Part shown: positions 58,749 through 64,000 of the stretch, piece after piece
Position numbering within the stretch: position 1 is the first letter of the stretch
Layout: each line of letters opens with the position of its first letter
Assembly (NCBI GenBank): GCA_965279295.1
Contig: CBDIHQ010000010.1
DNA length: 64,000 nucleotides
Source: Aquabacter sp965279295
GTDB lineage: Bacteria; Pseudomonadota; Alphaproteobacteria; Rhizobiales; Xanthobacteraceae
Reading direction: 5' to 3' (one strand)
Notes under the pieces: generated by a model
Told to the model about the DNA's origin: nothing
Database searches by the model: none
The model's input: only the letters and a program-made list of their open reading frames with translations
Made by a program: the position numbers and the translations under genes

Positions 58749-59710
58749 GCGGCGTCCTCCTCCGAGCGCCTATGCCGCTCGGGGCTCAGCACGTCGGCCG
58801 GGTCCTGCCCGGTGCGCATCGGCACGAAGGCCATGCCCCGCTGGCGCGAGAGATGCTCGATCCGCTCGCGGCGGGTCGCGAAATGGCGGGCATAGGCATC
58901 GCGTGCGGCACGGCTGTCGGCATCGAGCACGGCGACACCTACCCCATCGCTGACGCGATAGGCGCCCCTGCCCGGCGCTTCCCGCTCCAGAGGATCGTGG
59001 ATGAACACGTTCGTCACCTGGCATTGCATCGCCAGACGGGTGAGTTCGCGGGCGGCGAGTTCGTCGAAATCGTGAAAATCGCTGGCGATGAACACCAGAG
59101 TGCCGGGCCGCGACACCTGACGCAGCCGGGCGAAGGCATCGGAAAGCCTGGGCTCGGAGGCGGGCGCGGGCGTCCCGAATCCGTCCTGCGTCCCATCCGC
59201 CAGAGCTTTCACGAACGCGAGAATGCGCCCCCGGCTGGCCTGCGGCCGGTAGGATGTGATGCGATGGGGCGTCAGCACCACGCCGCCAATCCGGTCCCCC
59301 GCCTCGAGCGAGGTCCAGGTGAGAACGGCGGCCACTTTCGCCGCGAGCACCGACTTGAAGCTGGTGCGGGTGCCGAAGCGCATGGAGCTGCGGGCATCCA
59401 TAAGCACCAGGACGGGACGCTCGCGCTCCTCCTGGAACAGCTTGGTGTGGGTGCGCCCGGTGCGTGCGGTGACGCGCCAGTCGATGGTGCGCACATCATC
59501 ACCCGCCTGATAGGCGCGCACTTCGTCGAATTCCATGCCCCGGCCCCGAAATGCGGATTTGTGGCCGCCGAATCTGTGGGTCCGCACCTTGCCGCGCGGC
59601 GCGAAACCGCGTGCCGCGCCGCCGGGATGGGCGGCCACCAGTTCGTCCAGGCGTGCGACCACCCCGGTCAGATCGGTCTCGGGCGGCAGCAGGGCCGATG
59701 ATTTGTTCAT
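58745..59710 (-). CDS. DUF58 domain protein (MoxR-associated)
   Basis: The protein has 321 residues from ATG 59710, with a GTG three codons earlier as an alternative. The DUF58 core signature KSAFRGRGMEFDEVRAYQAGDD and RTIDWRVTARTGRTHTKLFQ is clear, followed by a degenerate VWA-like domain (RPVLVLMDARSSMRFGTR). It lies between moxR and the DUF4381 gene, overlapping the latter by 4 nt. The proposed role is a cytoplasmic partner of the MoxR ATPase. Confidence 0.88.
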   Translation of the reverse strand: MNKSSALLPPETDLTGVVARLDELVAAHPGGAARGFAPRGKVRTHRFGGHKSAFRGRGMEFDEVRAYQAGDDVRTIDWRVTARTGRTHTKLFQEERERPVLVLMDARSSMRFGTRTSFKSVLAAKVAAVLTWTSLEAGDRIGGVVLTPHRITSYRPQASRGRILAFVKALADGTQDGFGTPAPASEPRLSDAFARLRQVSRPGTLVFIASDFHDFDELAARELTRLAMQCQVTNVFIHDPLEREAPGRGAYRVSDGVGVAVLDADSRAARDAYARHFATRRERIEHLSRQRGMAFVPMRTGQDPADVLSPERHRRSEEDAA

Positions 59711-59727
59711 GAGCGGCACAGGGCGGG

Positions 59728-60716
59728 TCAGCTCACCGGCACGCGGGAGATCAAGGCGTCGACGAACTCGTCTGTGGTGACACCGTCGGCCTGCGCCTCG
59801 AAGGTGAGGATGACACGATGCCGCAGCACCGGCTTGGCGATCGCCTGCACATCTTCCGGCACCACATAGTCGCGGCCGCGCAACCAGGCGTGGGCGCGAG
59901 CGCAGCGATCGAGCGCGATGGTGCCGCGCGGGCTGGCGCCGAACGCCACCAGGCCGGCGAGGTCCTGGCCATAGCGCTCAGGCGCACGGCTCGCGGCCAC
60001 CAGTTGCAGCAGATATTCTTCTACCGCCTCGGACATGAAGGTGCGCAGCGCGGCGCGGCGGGCGGCGAAGATCAGGGCCTGCGGCACCCGCTCGCCGAAC
60101 GTCACCACCTCGCCCTGCGCCTCGCCCCGCACCAGCCGCAGGATCTGCCGTTCGGCGGCAAGGTCGGGGTAGCCGATCTTCACATGCAGCAGGAAACGGT
60201 CCAGCTGGGCTTCCGGCAGCGGATAGGTCCCTTCCTGCTCGATCGGGTTCTGCGTCGCCATGACCAGGAAGAGTTCGGGCAGCGGATAGGTCTTGCCGCC
60301 GACCGTCACCTGGCGCTCCGCCATCGCTTCCAGCAGCGCAGCCTGAACCTTGGCGGGCGCGCGGTTGATTTCGTCGGCGAGGATGAAATTGTGAACACCG
60401 GGCCGGGCTGGAACAGGAAGGTGCCATCCTCCGGCCGGTACATGTCGGTGCCGGTCAGGTCCGACGGCAGCAGGTCCGGCGTGAACTGGATGCGCTGGTC
60501 GTCGCAATGGATCGCCTTGGACAAGGCCTTGATGGCCTTGGTCTTGGCGAGACCCGGCGCGCCTTCCACCAGCAGATGCCCATCGGCGAGCACCGCAACC
60601 AGCAAAAGGTCGACGAACGCCGGCTGCCCGAGGATGCAGGTGTTCATATAGGCGCCAAGGCGTTCAAAGGCGCGGTGCAGGACCTGGGCGTAGGCGGCGT
60701 CGTGGGGCTGATTCAT
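59728..60716 (-). pseudogene. moxR: MoxR-family AAA+ ATPase, single-base frameshift
   Basis: The gene starts at ATG 60716 (MNQPHDAAYAQVLHRAFERL). Walker A LVEGAPGLAKTK and RIQFTPDLLPSDLTGTD are in the first frame up to FLFQPGPVF. Homologs continue HNFILADEINRAPAKVQAAL, found here one frame away, ending SRVPVS at 59728. On the minus strand TTCACAAT stands where TTCCACAAT is expected, so one C is missing at about 60391-60394. Repaired, it would encode 329 residues, the normal MoxR length, with Walker B LADEIN and sensor ATQNP. It is either a sequencing error or a recent knock-out of the operon's ATPase. No other part shows decay. Confidence 0.85.
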
Positions 60717-60964
60717 CGCAGACGGGTTCCGGACAGGCTTTTCAAGCCGGAACTCTATAGCCTAACGGCGCCCGTGATCGCAGGCCCCGCGAGATGACTT
60801 TTCAGTAATGTCGCACCCCCAAGCCCTTTCGGGGGCACTCACGCTGGGGCAAGGGACCGGAATGAGGGGACAACGGCGTCAGGGCAGCATCGCCCCCTCA
60901 CCCGGTCTCCCGCATTGCCAGGTCGGAAACCGTCCGGGCGATGCGGAAGCGACAACCGACGGTG

Positions 60965-61819
60965 TTAAGCGTCGGTATCCAATGCGTCGTTGACCGGCGC
61001 CCAGAACAGGATGCGCGAGCGGGCAAAGGCGACGCCGCGCTGAAGCGCGATGCCCATGACCGCCAAAATCACCAGCGCTGCCAGCGACCCGGCGATGTCG
61101 AGCGCGGCATTGCGGCTGAGGATCAGCACGCCGAGCCCGGCATTGCCGCCGACGAACTCACCCACCACCGCGCCGAGGATCGAGTAGACCGCAGCCATTT
61201 TCCAGGCCCGCGAACACATACGGCAGAGCGCTCGGGAACTTCACCAGCCGGAAGATGGTCCAGCGGTTGGCCTTCAGGCTCGTCATCAGCTCGATCCGGT
61301 CCCGCTCGACGCTGGAGAGGCCGGCGGCGGTGTTGATGAGCAGCGGGAAGAAGGTGAGCAGGACGCCCAGCAGGATCTTGGATTCGATGCCGAAGCCGAA
61401 CCACACCACGAACAGCGGCGCCAGCGCCACCTTCGGCACGCTCTGGAGGCCGATCACATAGGGAAGCGCCAGCCGGCGCACACCCTTGAACTCCACCACC
61501 AACGCCCCGGCAATGATGCCGAACAGGCTGCCGAGCACGAACGAGGCGAGCGCCTCGGTCAGGGTCGTGAAGATGTTGATGTAATATTGGGAGGGCGACA
61601 GGAACGGCGGGGCGAAGCCGCGCACCAGGGACAGGAAAATCTGCGAGGGCCGCGGGAAGACATAGTCCCGGAACCGCGAAATAGCGCACCCCGCCCTCGA
61701 TCGCCAGCACCAGGATGATGAAGGACAGCAGCCCGAGGTGACGGTCGATCAGCCGGGGCGATGGAGAATGGACGGCGCCCGGTGGCGGTTTCGGAGGCGG
61801 CGGCGGATTCAGTCGACAT
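60965..61819 (-). pseudogene. ABC permease, NitT/TauT family, with three frameshifts
   Basis: From ATG 61819 (11-nt overlap with the ATPase gene) the permease can be followed in pieces: MSTESAAASETATGRRPFSI, then RLIDRHLGLLSFIILVLAIE, then DYVFPRPSQIFLSLVRGFAP through ALPYVFAGL, then KMAAVYSILGAVVGEFVGGN to the stop. Each junction needs removal of one extra base, at about 61754-61757 (GGGG), 61667-61672 (CCCGG) and 61197-61204 (CCATTTTCC). Corrected, it is 283 residues, normal for the family, with an EAA loop RDRIELMTSLKANRWTIFRL. All three are +1 changes at short repeats, which looks more like sequence error than decay. Confidence 0.8.
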
Positions 61820-62645
61820 TGGGACGGTCCTTTGCGCCGATTCCGAACAGGGTGCGGATATGCTTGACCGCGTCAGCGAACGCGGGCTCGGACATGGTGT
61901 CGAGATCGCGCGGCCGCGGCAGATCAACCTTGATCTCCTCGACGATCCGGCCGGGACGCGGGCTCATCACCAGCACGCGGTCGGCCAGGAACACGGCTTC
62001 CGGGATGGAATGGGTGATCAGGAAGATGGTCTTGCCGCTCTCCCGCCAGATGCGCTGCAATTCCAGATTCATGGTGTCGCGCGTCATGGCGTCGAGCGCG
62101 CCGAACGGCTCGTCCATGAGCAGGATCGAGGGGTCGTGCAGCAGGGCGCGCGTGATGGAGCAGCGTTGCTGCATGCCGCCGGACAGTTCGCCCGGATAGG
62201 ATTTGGCGAAGTTCTCCAGCCCGACCATGCGCAGCAGATCGTGGGCCCGCGCCTCGGCCGCCTTCATGTCGAGGCCCAGCACCTGGGCCGGCAGCAAGGT
62301 GTTTTGCAGCACGGTGCGCCACGGCAGCAAGACCGGCGCCTGGAACACTAGGCCGAGGCGGTTTGCGGCATCGCGCGGCGGCAGGCCGCGCACGGCCACG
62401 GTGCCGACCGCGTGCGACACGATGCCGGCGAGGATTTTCAGAAGGGTGGACTTGCCGCAGCCCGAGGGGCCGACGATGCAGACGAACTCGCCGTCCTTCA
62501 CCGTGAAATTGATGTCGTCCAGCGCCAGGACCGATCCTTCGCGCTTGGACTTGTAGATCTTGGTGAGGCCCTTGACCTCGATGGTCGGGACACCAGCGCC
62601 CGGCGCCGACGCATCGACAGGCGACAGGGGAATCCTGCCGGGCAA
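61809..62645 (-). CDS. ABC transporter ATP-binding protein, NitT/TauT family
   Basis: The protein has about 278 residues from a TTG at 62645. The frame is open further up to about 62700 without an ATG, and an ATG at 62706 lies one frame off, so the true N-terminus is uncertain. Walker A GPSGCGKST, Q-loop LVFQAPVLLPWRTVLQN, signature LSGGMQQR, Walker B ILLMDEPFGALDAMT and switch ITHSIPEAVFLADR are intact. SPRPGRIVEEIKVDLPRPRD is typical of SsuB/TauB. It pairs with the downstream frameshifted permease. The binding protein is not in the window. Confidence 0.87.
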   Translation of the reverse strand: MPGRIPLSPVDASAPGAGVPTIEVKGLTKIYKSKREGSVLALDDINFTVKDGEFVCIVGPSGCGKSTLLKILAGIVSHAVGTVAVRGLPPRDAANRLGLVFQAPVLLPWRTVLQNTLLPAQVLGLDMKAAEARAHDLLRMVGLENFAKSYPGELSGGMQQRCSITRALLHDPSILLMDEPFGALDAMTRDTMNLELQRIWRESGKTIFLITHSIPEAVFLADRVLVMSPRPGRIVEEIKVDLPRPRDLDTMSEPAFADAVKHIRTLFGIGAKDRPNVD

Positions 62646-62842
62646 CCGTACCGCCGCCGCTTCCGACGTCGGCAGCGACGCGTGCGGATGCGTCTCGTCC
62701 AGTCATAGGCCCTGTTCCCCTTCTTTTCAGCCGTGCCTGGAATGCCGTCCAAGGGGCAAGAATGCGCCCCCCAGGCGGTCATCCCGATCAATCAGAGAGT
62801 GACCGCCGCGAACCGTTTGTGCACGGTCCGTGGCGGGTAGTA

Positions 62843-63748
62843 TCAGGCGACGGCGCGCACGGTGTTGCGCAGGATGCCGACGCCTTCGACCTCGGCCTCC
62901 ACCACGTCGCCGTCGACCAGCCAACGCTGCGGCGTCATGCCCAGCGCGACGCCGGCGGGCGTTCCGGTGGCGATGATGTCGCCGGGCTCCAGGGTGAGCC
63001 CTTCCGAGAGCACCGAGACGATCTTCGCGACGTTGAACAGCAGGTCCGAAGTCGAGCTGTCCTGGCGGATCTCGCCGTTGACGCGCAGCGTGACGCGGCG
63101 GCCGGCGGGATCGCCGAAGTCATCGGCGGTGACGATCCAGGGGCCGATCGGGCAATAGGTGTCGAGCCCCTTGCCCTTGAACCACTGGTGATGGCGCTTC
63201 TGAAGGTCGCGCGCGGTCACGTCGTTGAGCACAGTGTAGCCGAACACCGCATCCATCGCCTCCGACACCGAGATGTCGCGGCAGGCCTTGCCGATCACCA
63301 GCGCCAGTTCGACCTCATAGTCCAATTGCTCGGTCAGCTTGGTGTCGAGGCGGATGTCCGCCCCCTGGCCGATCACCGAGGTGGTCGGCTTGGAGAAGAA
63401 TTCAGGCACAGTGGGAAATACCAGCGGCACGCCCCGGGCGCGGGCGCCCTCTTCGATATGAGCCTTGTAGTTGCGGCCGACACAGAACACGTTCTTCTTG
63501 GGACGGGGAATCGGTGCCAGCAGACGCACCGCACGCAGCGGCAGCCACAAGTCCGCATCCCCGGAGCCAGAGGTCGAGAGGTTCTTGAGAACAGTGAGCA
63601 CGGCGGCGCCCGCCTCGATCACGCCCTGCATGGTGTCGGGGACGCTGGCGCCAAAGCGCAGCGCCGCTTCCGGCACATTCAGCACGCGGTCCAGTTCGAC
63701 GACGCCGAGGGTCGGCGTGCCGGAATTGGAAAAGGTTACGAGACGCAT
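62843..63748 (-). CDS. Fumarylacetoacetate hydrolase family protein
   Basis: The 301-residue FAH-superfamily enzyme has KNVFCVGRNYKAHIEEGA, FFSKPTTSVIGQGADIRL, and the metal ligands in LDYEVELALVIGK (Glu pair) and GYTVLNDVTARDLQ (Asp). ILRNTVRAVA closes the barrel. Family members hydrolyse or decarboxylate fumarylpyruvate, oxaloacetate, 2-oxo-hept-3-ene-dioate and other aromatic-cleavage products. It lies 4 bp after the cupin gene and 197 bp before the ABC ATPase gene. A role in degrading an imported aromatic acid is inferred. Confidence 0.87.
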   Translation of the reverse strand: MRLVTFSNSGTPTLGVVELDRVLNVPEAALRFGASVPDTMQGVIEAGAAVLTVLKNLSTSGSGDADLWLPLRAVRLLAPIPRPKKNVFCVGRNYKAHIEEGARARGVPLVFPTVPEFFSKPTTSVIGQGADIRLDTKLTEQLDYEVELALVIGKACRDISVSEAMDAVFGYTVLNDVTARDLQKRHHQWFKGKGLDTYCPIGPWIVTADDFGDPAGRRVTLRVNGEIRQDSSTSDLLFNVAKIVSVLSEGLTLEPGDIIATGTPAGVALGMTPQRWLVDGDVVEAEVEGVGILRNTVRAVA

Positions 63749-63752
63749 GGGA

Positions 63753-64000
63753 CTACTCTCTGACCGTGGTGAAGGCGCCGGGAACGTGGAATTCCAGGAA
63801 GCCCGCTTCCGTGGTCCCGTCCGCGCAGCGCAGGCTGTGGATGTCGCCGGCCTTGAACATCGTGACCTGGCCGGGCGTAACGACGACGTTCTTGCCGTCC
63901 ACCACGAAGTTGATATTGCCTTCGAGCAGGACGAACATGCTGTCGGCGTTGGGGTGGTGGTGCAGCGGCGTCAGGGTGTCGTGCTGGTATTCAACGATCA
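63753..64000 (-). CDS. Cupin-domain protein (5' end beyond window)
   Basis: This is an open frame of 82 codons running off the right edge. The visible part includes PLHHHPNADSMFVLLEGNIN with the cupin HxH metal motif, VTPGQVTMFKAGDIHSLRCA for the second motif, and a short C-terminus FHVPGAFTTVRE. It is a small single-domain cupin, perhaps an isomerase, dioxygenase or sensor linked to the FAH gene 4 bp downstream. Its start and full size are not visible. Confidence 0.8.
   Translation of the reverse strand, partial: IVEYQHDTLTPLHHHPNADSMFVLLEGNINFVVDGKNVVVTPGQVTMFKAGDIHSLRCADGTTEAGFLEFHVPGAFTTVRE

Noticed and set aside
60717..60964. Gap between moxR and the permease considered for an RNA gene
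   Set aside because: Only a weak five-base-pair hairpin near 60826-60837 and no tRNA-like or riboswitch-like structure.

Overview
The window is high-GC, densely coding DNA with the hallmarks of an alphaproteobacterial chromosome. A haem-PAS FixL with FixJ, a receiver-only regulator and FixK, together with TRAP and NitT/TauT transporters and many catabolic operons, points to the Hyphomicrobiales (Xanthobacteraceae/Bradyrhizobium-like relatives). This placement is inferred from gene content, not from a marker gene. No rRNA, tRNA, CRISPR array or prophage was recognised, and no gene-free stretch exceeds 300 bases.

Layout. 1-3.9 kb: glycolate oxidase subunits glcE (cut by the left edge) and glcD, with a divergent LysR regulator. 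4-7.7 kb: azlCD amino-acid exporter, a DUF3592 protein, a MarR regulator, a DUF1398 protein and an MFS carrier. 8-11.4 kb: a catabolic operon of flavin reductase, OB-fold partner, SCP-x-type thiolase, alpha/beta hydrolase and CMD-family protein, closed by a strong terminator. 11.5-18.2 kb: an Fe/spermidine-type ABC importer, a second LysR and a luciferase-like monooxygenase. 18.5-23.8 kb: a tightly overlapping surface-sugar operon (SDR, TIM-barrel isomerase, two glycosyltransferase-like proteins, FAD oxidoreductase, GtrA). 24-26.8 kb: a resorcylate-decarboxylase-like amidohydrolase facing a Tat-exported sulfatase. 26.9-30.4 kb: fixL-fixJ-receiver-fixK. 30.4-31.6 kb: MFS. 31.7-38.9 kb: a sugar-acid operon (TRAP importer, VOC protein, RuBisCO-like protein, DUF1537 kinase) with a divergent LacI regulator. 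38.9-46.4 kb: an unusual cluster in which two paralogous alpha/beta hydrolases flank a NitT/TauT importer and a BtrH-like papain-fold protein, next to a XRE-cupin regulator. 46.5-47.5 kb: a complete IS481-family element inserted just upstream of that regulator. 47.6-53.4 kb: glgX, the ergothioneine pair egtB-egtD, and a D-threonine-aldolase-like enzyme. 53.4-60.7 kb: a MoxR/Bat operon. 60.9-64 kb: another NitT/TauT transporter with a fumarylacetoacetase-family hydrolase and a cupin.

Most genes belong to import-plus-degradation modules for small organic acids, aromatics and sugar acids, each with its own regulator. The best candidates for undescribed biology are the two-hydrolase/BtrH/ABC cluster (38.9-46.4 kb), the RuBisCO-like sugar-acid operon (31.7-38.9 kb) and the compact glycan operon (18.5-23.8 kb). 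Between 60.39 and 61.76 kb four single-base indels break moxR and an ABC permease. Their density suggests sequence error, but real decay cannot be excluded.
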